64,000 bases of DNA from Sphingomonas faeni (GTDB lineage: Bacteria > Pseudomonadota > Alphaproteobacteria > Sphingomonadales > Sphingomonadaceae): the NCBI RefSeq assembly GCF_024273235.1, contig NZ_JANBVH010000027.1:1-64000 (forward strand). Direction: 5' to 3'. Position numbers and translations under genes: made by a program. Positions 12,010 to 20,675 of this stretch are shown here, in pieces (position 1 is the first letter of the stretch; every line of letters begins with the position of its first letter). The notes beneath the pieces were generated by a model that was not told the origin of the DNA, did not search any database, and saw only the letters and a program-made list of their open reading frames with translations.

Positions 12010-12084
12010 TGGAGCGGGCGAAGGGATTCGAACCCTCGACCCCAACCTTGGCAAGGTTGTGCTCTACCCCTGAGCTACGCCCGC
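12010..12084 (-). tRNA. tRNA-Gly (anticodon GCC)
   Basis: On the minus strand GCGGGCG pairs with CGCCCGC, followed by T and an encoded CCA. The D-arm (TAGCTCAGGGGTAGAGC) and T-loop (GGTTCGAATCCC) are canonical. The anticodon loop CTTGCCA gives GCC, glycine. Length is 75 nt with CCA. Confidence 0.96.
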
Positions 12085-12261
12085 TCTGGCGCCTATGTCT
12101 CCGGTCTGAAGCGACACGGTGACTGGGTGAGGCGCGCTGTTAGCCCGGGGTTTCGGGAACGGCAAGCGCCTTTTCCACTTTCGCGCGAAAATCATCCGGA
12201 TTGTTGTGCGCCGCACAAAGCGATCAACCCTGCGAGATTCCGCTTGGCGACTCACCCTTTG

Positions 12262-12276
12262 GAACATTACAAGAAC
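12262..12276. promoter_or_regulatory. LexA (SOS) box upstream of imuA
   Basis: The sequence GAAC-ATTACAA-GAAC is a perfect direct repeat with a 7-nt spacer, the alphaproteobacterial LexA operator (GTTC-N7-GTTC read on the other strand). It ends only 4 nt before the GTG start of imuA, so LexA would block the promoter and the leader must be very short or absent. Confidence 0.88.
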
Positions 12277-12280
12277 AGTT

Positions 12281-13084
12281 GTGAACGAGTCGTCCGCCCT
12301 GATTGCCCGCCTGAAGCGGATCGCCACGACGGGAATGCCGACCCAGGGTGATGGGCGCGCCGATGATGCATGGCTGACGCAGGGGATGGCCAAGGCGCAA
12401 CTCCACGAGGTTTTCGCGACCGTCGACGATGCGGCGAGTGGCGCAGGGTTCGCGGTGGCGTCGGTTCTGGCGGCGCGTGCGGCGCCGGTGATGTGGTTGC
12501 GGACCGAGGCGAGCGAGCGCCAGGGTGGCCGGCTGCATGCGACCGGGCTGGTCGAGATGGGGCTCGACGTGACGTCGCTGGTGTTGGGGCTGGTCGAGGA
12601 CGAGGCGGACTTGTTGCGCGCCGCCGCCGATGCCGCGCGGTGTCACGGGCTTGGGACATTGCTGATCGAATCCTGGGGGCGTGCGCCAAGGATCGACCTG
12701 ACCGCGACGCGGCGGCTGATGCTGGCGGCCGAAGCCTCGGGCGTGACCATCCTCAGCCTGCGGATCGGCGCAGAGCCCGTGCCGAGTGCGGCGGCATCGC
12801 GCTGGCAGGTGGCGGCGTGTCGTTCGCGCCCGCTGGAGGCCGACGCACCGGGCAAACCTGCCTTCGACATCGAATTGCTGCGTCGACGCGGAGGCCAGGC
12901 CGGGCTTCGCTGGCGTGTGGAGTGGGACCGTGACGCGTATTTCTTCGACCAAATCGCCTTCGAAACCGTCATTATCGAAGACCCAGGCGGTGATACCGCG
13001 GCGCTATCTGGCGCTGGTGTTTCCGTGGCTGCCGATCGAGCGGCTGCGGACAATGCGGCCGCATCTGTTCGTCGGACGGGCTGA
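12281..13084 (+). CDS. imuA: ImuA-like SOS mutagenesis protein
   Basis: A 267-residue RecA-like accessory protein of the translesion mutasome. The fold is suggested by the segment FAVASVLAARAAPVMWL and the helix start NESSALIARLKRI at the N-terminus, as in ImuA proteins. No Walker A lysine motif is obvious, as is usual in this divergent family. GTG 12281 was chosen because the protein start matches the family; ATG 12335 is an alternative if the transcript starts later. It is the first gene of imuA-imuB-dnaE2 behind a LexA box. Its last 95 nt overlap imuB in another frame, which is unusually long. Confidence 0.85.
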   Translation: MNESSALIARLKRIATTGMPTQGDGRADDAWLTQGMAKAQLHEVFATVDDAASGAGFAVASVLAARAAPVMWLRTEASERQGGRLHATGLVEMGLDVTSLVLGLVEDEADLLRAAADAARCHGLGTLLIESWGRAPRIDLTATRRLMLAAEASGVTILSLRIGAEPVPSAAASRWQVAACRSRPLEADAPGKPAFDIELLRRRGGQAGLRWRVEWDRDAYFFDQIAFETVIIEDPGGDTAALSGAGVSVAADRAAADNAAASVRRTG

Positions 13085-14522
13085 AACGCCGATCGCGTTC
13101 GTCGAGACGGTCTCGGGTGGGGTGCGGCTGAAGGCGCTCGACCGCGAGGCGATGCGGGCGGGACTCGTCCCGGGACTTACGCTGGCGGATGCGCGCGCGC
13201 AGGTGCCGGAACTGGAGGTTTACGAGCATGACGCGCATGCCGATCACGAATGGCTCGAGCGACTAGCCGATGGATGCCAGCGCTACACGCCGTCGGTCGC
13301 GCTCGACGAGCCCGATGGGCTGATCCTCGATATCGCCGGGTGCGTGCATGAGTTCGAGGGCGAGCGTCGCCTTGCCGCCGACCTGGAGGAGCGCCTCGCG
13401 CGGCGCGGGCTGCTGGTGCGCCACGCGTTCGGCGACACGCCCGACACGGCGCGCGCGCTGGCCCGGTTTGCGGGGGCACCTGCGCCGGATGAGAAGCGGG
13501 CCGTGAAGCGGTTGCCGGTGGCCGCGCTGGGGCTCGACGAGGATGCGACCACCGCCTTGTCGCGCGCGGGCCTGAAGACGGTCGGCGACGTGATGGCGCG
13601 GCCGCTGGCGACGATCGCCGCGCGGTTCGGCGAGGAGGCGGCGATGATGATCCGCCGGCTCGACGGATCGGTCAAAGGGCCGATCGTCGCGCGGCGCAGC
13701 GTGCCGAAGATCGGTGTCGAACGCCGCTTCGCGGAGCCGATCGCGCGCACCGAATACGCGCTGGAAGTGATCGCGGAGCTTGCCGCCGAAGCCGCCGAGC
13801 AACTGGCCCAACGGCACGAAGGCGGGCGGCGGTGGGAAGTACGGCTGTTCCGTGCCGACGGGCTGGTCCAGCGCCTCAGGATCGAGACCGGTCAGCCGAT
13901 ACGCGACGTCGCGCTGTTGATGCGCCTGTTCCGCGAGCGGATCGACAGCCTCGCCGACCCGCTCGATCCGGGGTTCGGCTATGACCTGATCCGGTTGGAC
14001 GTGGCGCTCGCCGAACGTCTCGATGCGTCGCAGTTGAAGCTGGAAGGCGGCGAGGCGCAGAAGGGAGAGGTTGCGCAGTTGGTCGACCAGCTCGGCACGC
14101 GGCTGGGCCGGGCGCGCGTCCGCCGGTTCTCGGCGCGCGACAGTCACATCCCCGAACAGGCCGAGCTGATGCTGCCCGCCGCCGAGGCCCCTGCCCCGAC
14201 TCCGTGGACCGCGCCCGAAACCGGTGAGCCGCCGCTCCGCCCGATCTATCTGTTCGATCCGCCGCAGCCGATCGAATCGATGATGGCCGAGGTCCCCGAC
14301 GGCCCGCCGCACCGGTTCCGCTGGCGCCGGACCGTGCACGACGTGGCGCATAGCGAGGGCCCGGAGCGGATCGCCGGCGAATGGTGGCGGCGGCAGGACA
14401 TCCCGACGCGCGATTACTACCGCATCGAAGACCGCCGCGGCCGCCGCTTCTGGATCTTCCGCCACGGCCTGTATTCCGAGATGGAGACGCCGCGCTGGTA
14501 CCTCCACGGCGTCTTCGCATGA
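12990..14522 (+). CDS. imuB: ImuB, inactive Y-family polymerase-like mutasome adaptor
   Basis: A 510-residue protein of the Y-family polymerase fold. The start motif RRYLALVFPWLPIERLR replaces the catalytic D-x-D-x-F-F segment of active Y-family polymerases, as known for ImuB, so it is expected to act as a beta-clamp-binding bridge between ImuA and DnaE2 rather than as an enzyme. A helix-hairpin region (AALGLDEDATTALSRAGL) and a little-finger-like part follow, with a conserved C-terminal tail (GEWWRRQDIPTRDYYRIED). GTG 12990 gives the family N-terminus. It ends 13 nt before dnaE2. Confidence 0.92.
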   Translation: MIPRRYLALVFPWLPIERLRTMRPHLFVGRAETPIAFVETVSGGVRLKALDREAMRAGLVPGLTLADARAQVPELEVYEHDAHADHEWLERLADGCQRYTPSVALDEPDGLILDIAGCVHEFEGERRLAADLEERLARRGLLVRHAFGDTPDTARALARFAGAPAPDEKRAVKRLPVAALGLDEDATTALSRAGLKTVGDVMARPLATIAARFGEEAAMMIRRLDGSVKGPIVARRSVPKIGVERRFAEPIARTEYALEVIAELAAEAAEQLAQRHEGGRRWEVRLFRADGLVQRLRIETGQPIRDVALLMRLFRERIDSLADPLDPGFGYDLIRLDVALAERLDASQLKLEGGEAQKGEVAQLVDQLGTRLGRARVRRFSARDSHIPEQAELMLPAAEAPAPTPWTAPETGEPPLRPIYLFDPPQPIESMMAEVPDGPPHRFRWRRTVHDVAHSEGPERIAGEWWRRQDIPTRDYYRIEDRRGRRFWIFRHGLYSEMETPRWYLHGVFA

Positions 14523-14535
14523 CCCTGCCTGCGTC

Positions 14536-17500
14536 ATGACCGAGTTCGCCGAACTCGTCGCCGCGACCAACTACTCGTTCCTCGACGGTGCCAGCCATCC
14601 GAGTGACATCGTCGGTCGCGCAATCGAATTGAAACTGGCCGGTATCGGCATCGCCGATCGCAATACGGTTGCTGGCGTGGTCCGCGCTTATGATGCACTG
14701 GGACGCGCAAAACGGGGTCAGCTCGGCGCAAAGCTGCCGCCGTTCGATTTCAAACTGGTGGTCGGCGCGCGTCTCGTATTCGCCGACGGTACGCCGGACA
14801 TCGTCGCTTATCCCGCAACCCGGGCTGGATGGGGACGGCTGACGCGACTGCTGACACTAGGCAACCGGCGCGCCGAGAAAGGTGGCTGCATCCTCGGCTT
14901 CGACGATCTGATCGCGCATCTGGGTGAGATTTTGTTGATCGTCATGCCGGAATGCACCGCCCGCCCGGTGGTCGCGCACAAGGATTTCGTACTTCCCAAG
15001 CGCAACGATGCCAGTCTTGATGCCACACTTGTCGCGCTCCGCCCGCTGGCGCGGCGATCGGTGTGGCTTGGCGTAACGATGCCGCACGGCGGTCGCGATC
15101 GGCGGCGTCAGACCCGGCTTGCCCGGATCGCGGCCAAGGCGCGCGTCCCGATCCTGGCGACCAACGACGTTCGCTATGCCGTAGCGGACGATCGCTCGCT
15201 TCATGACGTCGTCACCTGCATCCGCGAGGGAACGACGATCCAGCATGCCGGCAAACGCCTCGGTGCCAATGGCGAGCGCCATCTGAAGGGGGTCGACGAC
15301 ATCGCGCATCTTTACCGCGATAGGCCACACGCGATCGACGAAACGGCGAAGTTCCTCGCGCGGATCGACTTCACACTCGACGAACTCAAATACGAATATC
15401 CGCACGAGCCCGTGCCCGAAGGTTGGAAACCGCAGGAGTGGCTTGAGCATCTCGCCTGGCAATCGGCGATCGATCATTATGAGGGCTACGTCCCCGACAA
15501 GCTGATCGCGTCGTTGCGCGACGAGTTCGCGCTGATCCGGCAATGCGGATACGCCTATTATTTCCTGACGGTCCATGACGTCGTCCGGTTCGCACGCAGC
15601 GTCGATCCGCCGATCCTGTGCCAGGGACGCGGTTCCGCCGCCAACTCAGTGGTATGCTACGTGCTCGGCGTTACGTCGGTGGATCCGATGAAGCACGACC
15701 TGCTCTTCTCGCGCTTCGTCTCCGCCGAACGTAGCGAACCGCCCGATATCGACGTCGATTTCGAGCATGAGCGGCGCGAAGAGGTGATGCAGTATATCTA
15801 CCGCCGCTACGGTCGGGAACGCGCAGCGATCGCCGCCACCGTCATCCACTTCCGCTCGCGCAGCACCGTGCGCGAGGTCGGCAAGGCGCTGGGCTTTACC
15901 GAAGACGTCACACAACGCCTGACCAGCACGGTTTGGGGCAGCTTTTCGAACCGTTTCCCGGAACGCCGCTTTGCCGAAACGGGGTTTGACGTGGCCAATC
16001 CGGAAGTTGCCCGGTTGCAGGACATGGTCGAACGACTGCTCGAATTTCCGCGTCACCTATCGCAGCATGTTGGCGGTTTTGTGCTCACGCAAGGTCGGCT
16101 CGACGAGATTGTGCCGATCCATAACGGCGCGATGGAGGACCGTACGTTCATCGAATGGGACAAGGACGATATCGATTGCCTCGGCCTGATGAAGGTCGAC
16201 ATTCTCGCGCTCGGTATGCTGACGTGCATCCGAAAGAGCTTCGACCTGATGCGGCAGCACGGGCTTGGCGACCATGAATTGAAGACCATCGCCAACGACG
16301 AGAATTCGAAGGTCTATGACATGCTGTGCGATGGCGACAGCATTGGCGTGTTCCAGGTCGAGAGCCGCGCACAGATCAACATGCTGCCGCGATTGCGACC
16401 GCGGAAACTGTACGATCTGGTGGTCCAGGTGGCGATCGTCCGGCCCGGGCCGATCGAAGGCGACATGGTGCATCCGTATCTTCGGCGGAGGGCGAAAAAG
16501 GAGGTGGTAGTGTATCCCTCGCCATCGCCCGAGCATGGCCGAAGCGACGAACTCGAGGTTCTGCTGGGAGAGACGTACGGCGTGCCGCTGTTCCAGGAAC
16601 AGGCCATGAAGCTGGCGATCGTCGCGGCGAAGTTTACCCCTGACGAGGCCAATGAACTGCGAAAGTCGATGGCGACGTTTCGCAAGGTCGGGGGAATGAA
16701 TAATTTCCAGGCCAAGCTGATCGGTGGGATGGTCGCGCGGGGATATGAGGCGGAGTTCGCGGAACGCTGTTTCAAGCAGATCGAGGGGTTTGGGTCCTAC
16801 GGTTTCCCGGAGAGCCATGCGCTGTCGTTCGCGCGGCTGGTGTATGTGTCGTCGTGGATCAAATGCTTCCACCCGGCGGTGTTCTGCTGCGCGTTGCTCA
16901 ATTCTCAGCCGATGGGGTTTTATGCGCCGGCGCAACTGGTGCGCGATGCGGTGGAGCATGGGGTGAAGGTACTGCCGGTCGATGTGAATGCGAGCGGGTG
17001 GGATAACTCGCTCGAGGCTTCGGGGACTGATCTGCGGCTCGGGTTTCGGCAGGTGGACGGGTTTCGACAGGACTGGGCCGACGAGATCGTTCGCGTTCGA
17101 ACTACTCCGTTCGCCAGCATCGAGGATCTCGCGCGGCAGGCGACCTTGCCGCAGCGGGCGATGAACCTGCTCGCCGATGCGGATGCGTTTCGATCGGTCG
17201 CGAAGGAACGCCGCGGGGCGTTGTGGGATGTGCGCCGGACGCCGCCCAAGCAGCTCGCGCTGTTCGCCGCCGCGGAGGTGCCCGAATTGGGCGTGGAGCC
17301 CGACGCGCATCTGCCGGCGATGCCGCTGTCGGAACAGGTAGCGGCGGATTACCAGACGACGCGACTGTCGTTGAAGGGGCATCCGATGGCGTTCCTGCGC
17401 GAACGCTTCGCGGCCGAGGGGATCCTGTCGAGCGCGCAGGCCAATGCGACCAAGGACGGGCGGCGCGCGAAGGTCGCGGGGGTCGTGCTGGTCCGCCAGC

Positions 17501-17862
17501 GGCCGGGCAAGGGCAATGCGATCTTCGTGACGATCGAGGACGAGACCGGGATCACCAACGGGCTGATGTGGGCGCGCGATTTCGAGGCGAACCGCCGCGC
17601 GGTGATGGCGTCGCGGCTGATGGTGCTGGAGGGCGTGATCCAGCGCAGCGAGGAAGGCGTGACGCACCTGATGACCGCGCGGGTGCAGGACCGCACCGAG
17701 ATGCTGCGGCTGTTGTCGGAGGATCATGCGCTGGAGCCGCCGCTCGCGCGGGTGGACGAGGTGATCCGTCCGGTGCTGACGCGCGGCCCGGACGGACGCA
17801 CGCCGCGCGCGATGCATCCCCGCGATGTGCGCGTCCTCCCCAAGTCACGCGACTTTCATTAA
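14536..17862 (+). CDS. dnaE2: Error-prone DNA polymerase DnaE2
   Basis: A 1108-residue C-family polymerase that makes mutations when copying damaged DNA in SOS-induced cells. It opens with a PHP domain (TNYSFLDGASHPSDIV, the DnaE2-type variant), then the polymerase palm with catalytic aspartates in PPDIDVDFEHERR (about D404, D406), fingers (GGFVLTQGRLDEIVPIHNGA), tandem helix-hairpin-helix, and an OB domain (AKVAGVVLVRQRPGKGNAIF). Its length and position behind imuA-imuB separate it from replicative DnaE1. The 13-nt gap to imuB supports a single LexA-controlled operon. The gene is complete. Confidence 0.97.
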   Translation: MTEFAELVAATNYSFLDGASHPSDIVGRAIELKLAGIGIADRNTVAGVVRAYDALGRAKRGQLGAKLPPFDFKLVVGARLVFADGTPDIVAYPATRAGWGRLTRLLTLGNRRAEKGGCILGFDDLIAHLGEILLIVMPECTARPVVAHKDFVLPKRNDASLDATLVALRPLARRSVWLGVTMPHGGRDRRRQTRLARIAAKARVPILATNDVRYAVADDRSLHDVVTCIREGTTIQHAGKRLGANGERHLKGVDDIAHLYRDRPHAIDETAKFLARIDFTLDELKYEYPHEPVPEGWKPQEWLEHLAWQSAIDHYEGYVPDKLIASLRDEFALIRQCGYAYYFLTVHDVVRFARSVDPPILCQGRGSAANSVVCYVLGVTSVDPMKHDLLFSRFVSAERSEPPDIDVDFEHERREEVMQYIYRRYGRERAAIAATVIHFRSRSTVREVGKALGFTEDVTQRLTSTVWGSFSNRFPERRFAETGFDVANPEVARLQDMVERLLEFPRHLSQHVGGFVLTQGRLDEIVPIHNGAMEDRTFIEWDKDDIDCLGLMKVDILALGMLTCIRKSFDLMRQHGLGDHELKTIANDENSKVYDMLCDGDSIGVFQVESRAQINMLPRLRPRKLYDLVVQVAIVRPGPIEGDMVHPYLRRRAKKEVVVYPSPSPEHGRSDELEVLLGETYGVPLFQEQAMKLAIVAAKFTPDEANELRKSMATFRKVGGMNNFQAKLIGGMVARGYEAEFAERCFKQIEGFGSYGFPESHALSFARLVYVSSWIKCFHPAVFCCALLNSQPMGFYAPAQLVRDAVEHGVKVLPVDVNASGWDNSLEASGTDLRLGFRQVDGFRQDWADEIVRVRTTPFASIEDLARQATLPQRAMNLLADADAFRSVAKERRGALWDVRRTPPKQLALFAAAEVPELGVEPDAHLPAMPLSEQVAADYQTTRLSLKGHPMAFLRERFAAEGILSSAQANATKDGRRAKVAGVVLVRQRPGKGNAIFVTIEDETGITNGLMWARDFEANRRAVMASRLMVLEGVIQRSEEGVTHLMTARVQDRTEMLRLLSEDHALEPPLARVDEVIRPVLTRGPDGRTPRAMHPRDVRVLPKSRDFH

Positions 17863-17957
17863 TTCCTTGCCCGTCACGGATCCCGATCCCGTCTCGGATC
17901 CCAGGCATGTGTCGAATCCTAGACTGTCTCGAATCCCAGACCGTCTCGAGTCATACG

Positions 17958-18043
17958 CCCGTCACCCCAGCGAAAGCTGGGGTATCTCACGTGGCACGCG
18001 ACCAGCGCCTCACGGGGATACCCCAGCTTTCGCTGGGGTGACG
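17958..18043. repeat. Palindromic repeat, family D, copy 1
   Basis: GTCACCCCAGCGAAAGCTGG with its reverse complement CCAGCTTTCGCTGGGGTGAC about 45 nt further on; each arm is itself a small hairpin (CCAGCGAAAGCTGG). A related copy lies at 32587-32671. Confidence 0.85.
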
Positions 18044-18124
18044 GACTTGAGGGTGACGGACTTGAGGGTGACGGACTTGAGGGTGACGGGCTTGAAGGAG
18101 TCGGACCTGAAGCGGACGGGCTGA
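18036..18124. repeat. 15-bp tandem repeat
   Basis: The unit GGGTGACGGACTTGA is repeated three times exactly (18036-18080) and a fourth time with one change, then decays into two more imperfect units. Its first unit is the edge of the family D palindrome, so it looks like slippage expansion of that element. Confidence 0.8.
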
Positions 18125-18284
18125 TGGGGGTGTACCGACGGTGACGGACCAAGGATCGACGGGCTGCTTCAACGGCGGCGTCGCCACGTGGAATTTCGAA
18201 CGCGATGCTCTACGATGGCTTCCAGAGGTGGCATTCGCTGCCCGCCCGCCCCAGATAGCGCGCAGTGCAATACGGGAGTTGAAC

Positions 18285-19196
18285 TTGGCCACGCTTGGAA
18301 TGTCCCCCGCGGAGAAGGACGCCGTCGAGGCGTTCCGTCGCGATGCCGTCGAACCGTCGATGACGAAGCTCGTGATCATCGATTTCTGGGCGGAATGGTG
18401 CGGGCCGTGCAAGGCGCTGACGCCGACGCTGGAGAAGGTCGCCGCCGACTATGCCGACAAGGGCGTCGTGCTGGCCAAGGTCGATACCGACAAGAACCAG
18501 TTCATCGCCGCGCAATTCCAGATCAAGTCGATCCCGACCGTCTATGCGATGTTCCAGGGCCAGCTGGTCGCCGACATGACCAGCGCGCGGACCGAATCGC
18601 AGTTGCGCGTGATCCTCGACCAGTTGCTCAAGCAGCTGCCGATCGAGGCGGACGCGACGGACGCGGTGCCCGATATCGAGCCGTTGATCGCGGTGGGCGA
18701 AGCGGCGTTGGCCGAGGGAGACGGCGAGCGCGCGCTCGGGATTTTCCGCGAGATCGCCGAGATCGCACCCGAGCATCCCGCGGTCCATGCCGGGTTCGTC
18801 CGCGCGCTGGTCGCGACCGGGCAGTTCGACGAGGCGAGCGACTGGCTGGCGAACCTCGATCCGGCGATCGCCAAGGATCCGGCGATCACCCGCGCGCAGG
18901 CCGCGCTCGCGCTCGCGCAGTCGGCGCCCCCGGTCGCCGACCTGTCGCCGTTGATCGCCGCGGTCGAGGCGAACCCCGACGACCTGCAGGCCCGGTTCGC
19001 GCTCGCCAACGGCCAGATGGCGGCGAACGACCGCGATGCCGCCGCCGACACGTTCCTCGGCATCATCGCCACCGAGCGCGACTGGAACGAGGGCGCGGCA
19101 CGCGCGCAGTTGCTGAAATTGTTCGAGGTCGTCGGGCTCGAAGACCCCTGGGTCTCTGGACAACGCCGCCGCCTGTCTGCGATCCTGTTCGGATGA
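18285..19196 (+). CDS. Thioredoxin-like co-chaperone (YbbN/CnoX type) with TPR tail
   Basis: A 303-residue protein with an N-terminal thioredoxin domain carrying the redox motif WAEWCGPCK and a C-terminal tetratricopeptide-like helical region, the plan of YbbN/CnoX chaperedoxins that hold and protect oxidised clients. The retained CGPC motif suggests possible redox activity. The start TTG at 18285 is chosen for the GGGAG site 6 nt upstream and the expected start ATLGMSPAEKDAVEAF. It overlaps the next gene by 4 nt and begins a four-gene run on the plus strand. Confidence 0.9.
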   Translation: MATLGMSPAEKDAVEAFRRDAVEPSMTKLVIIDFWAEWCGPCKALTPTLEKVAADYADKGVVLAKVDTDKNQFIAAQFQIKSIPTVYAMFQGQLVADMTSARTESQLRVILDQLLKQLPIEADATDAVPDIEPLIAVGEAALAEGDGERALGIFREIAEIAPEHPAVHAGFVRALVATGQFDEASDWLANLDPAIAKDPAITRAQAALALAQSAPPVADLSPLIAAVEANPDDLQARFALANGQMAANDRDAAADTFLGIIATERDWNEGAARAQLLKLFEVVGLEDPWVSGQRRRLSAILFG

Positions 19197-19834
19197 CCAC
19201 CGAGTCCGCCCCCCCGCGCGCTACCACGCGTCTGTCGATCTTCCCGCTGCCGGGGGCGCTGTTGTTCCCGGGCATGCATTTGCCGCTGCACATGTTCGAG
19301 CCGCGCTATCGGGCGATGATCAGCGATGCGATGGCGCGCGACCGGCGGATCGGGATGATCCAGCCGCGAGGCGGACCGAACGACGATGCCGACGCGCTGT
19401 ACGACATCGGCTGCGTCGGCAAGATCGCCGAGGTCGAGGCGCTCGATGATGGGCGGTACAACGTCGTGCTGGAAGGCATGGCGCTGTTCCGGATCGTCCG
19501 CGAGCTCGACGTGACGACCGCGTTTCGCCAGGTCGAGGCGGAATTGCTGCCGTTGATCGAGGATGATTCGCTGTCGCTGGGGCGGCGGTCGTCGCTGGAG
19601 CTTGAATCGCGCCGGTTCGCGGACATGCAGGGCTATGCGGTCGATTGGGATGCGGTCGGACGGCTCGACGACGAGAGCCTGGTCAATGGCATCGCCCAGA
19701 TTGCGCCGTTCGATGCGGCCGCCAAACAGGCGTTGCTGGAGGCACCGGATATCGAACAGCGCGCCGAACTGATCATCCAGCTGATGCAGTTCTTCGGACG
19801 GCACGACGGCGATGAATCGGTGACGTTGCAGTGA
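19193..19834 (+). CDS. LON substrate-binding-domain protein
   Basis: A 213-residue protein made of the N-terminal LON domain only (PF02190 type), with the family signature [23 protein letters not shown] and later [20 protein letters not shown]. There is no AAA or protease part, so it is a stand-alone LON-domain protein with probable protein- or substrate-binding role. The ATG at 19193 overlaps the thioredoxin gene by 4 nt, and its own stop overlaps the next GTG, which points to translational coupling. Confidence 0.9.
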   Translation: MTTESAPPRATTRLSIFPLPGALLFPGMHLPLHMFEPRYRAMISDAMARDRRIGMIQPRGGPNDDADALYDIGCVGKIAEVEALDDGRYNVVLEGMALFRIVRELDVTTAFRQVEAELLPLIEDDSLSLGRRSSLELESRRFADMQGYAVDWDAVGRLDDESLVNGIAQIAPFDAAAKQALLEAPDIEQRAELIIQLMQFFGRHDGDESVTLQ

Positions 19835-20031
19835 GCACGCCCGGCACCTCGATCGATCCCTGGCTGCTCGAACGCCTGGTATGCCCGATGACCCGCACAC
19901 CGCTGCGCTATGACGAAGCCGCGCAGGAACTCGTCTCGGACGCGGTGGGCCTGGCCTATCCGATCAAGGACGGCATCCCGGTGATGCTGGTGGAGGAAGC
20001 ACGGCGGATCGACGGACGCGTAGCCGATTGA
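19831..20031 (+). CDS. Trm112-like small protein
   Basis: 66 residues of the Trm112/UPF0434 family: [17 protein letters not shown], then [18 protein letters not shown]. Related eukaryotic Trm112 activates methyltransferases; the bacterial role is not settled. Of the usual two CxxC pairs only one Cys is left here (VCPMT), so zinc binding is doubtful. The GTG start lies within the stop of the LON-domain gene. Confidence 0.85.
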   Translation: MSTPGTSIDPWLLERLVCPMTRTPLRYDEAAQELVSDAVGLAYPIKDGIPVMLVEEARRIDGRVAD

Positions 20032-20675
20032 TGCCATCGACCGACCGCCGCCTCTGGGGTCTCGGCGCGGTTTGGGGAGTTGGGCTGGTCGCGTCGGGCT
20101 GGACGCCGTTCGATCGCGCGACGTGGTGGATGGAGATCGCGCCCGTCCTGATCGCATTTCCGATACTGGTCGCCCTGCGACGCCGGTTCGTCTTCACCGA
20201 CTTGGTGCTGCTGATGATCGCGCTGCATGGCCTCGTCCTGATGCTGGGCGGCGCGTACACCTACGCTCGCGTACCGATTGGTTTTGCGGTCCAGGACATG
20301 CTGCATCTCACGCGCAATCCGTATGATCGGTTCGGCCATTTGATGCAGGGCTTCGTGCCCGCGATCGTGTTGCGGGAAGTTCTGGTGCGGACCGGGGCGA
20401 TCGTCGCGCCGCGACTATTGGCCGTTACCGTGCTGGCCTATTGTCTCAGCGTCAGCGCGCTGTACGAATTGATCGAGTTTGGTGCCGCAGTGTCGCTGGG
20501 CCAGGGCGCGGATGCTTTCCTGGGAACGCAAGGCGACGCATGGGATACACAGTGGGATATGCTGATGTGCCTTGTCGGTGCATCGCTCGCGCTGATCGTA
20601 TTATCGCGCGTTCACGACCGGCAGATCGAACGACTCAAGGCTCAACGCTGCATGATTTCGCCTAGCGCCGGGTGA
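20031..20675 (+). CDS. DUF2238 (YjdF-type) inner-membrane protein
   Basis: 214 residues with five or six predicted membrane helices (for example LLMIALHGLVLMLGGAYTY and LLAVTVLAYCLSVSALYELIEF). Family features are NPYDRFGHLMQGFVPA and GDAWDTQWDMLMC. Function is unknown. The ATG shares one base with the Trm112-like stop. Its last 14 nt overlap the convergent bluB gene. Confidence 0.85.
   Translation: MPSTDRRLWGLGAVWGVGLVASGWTPFDRATWWMEIAPVLIAFPILVALRRRFVFTDLVLLMIALHGLVLMLGGAYTYARVPIGFAVQDMLHLTRNPYDRFGHLMQGFVPAIVLREVLVRTGAIVAPRLLAVTVLAYCLSVSALYELIEFGAAVSLGQGADAFLGTQGDAWDTQWDMLMCLVGASLALIVLSRVHDRQIERLKAQRCMISPSAG

Larger units (their letters stand above)
17863..18284. other. Repeat-filled spacer after dnaE2
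   Basis: No gene is supported. The spacer holds degenerate short repeats (around 17900-17955, variants of GTCTCGAATCCCAGAC), a palindromic repeat at 17958-18043, and a 15-bp tandem repeat at 18036-18124. Readings that extend the next gene upstream into this spacer lack homologous sequence. Confidence 0.7.

Noticed and set aside
18036-18124. CRISPR array
   Set aside because: The 15-bp units are directly adjacent with no spacers, and there are no cas genes in the window.
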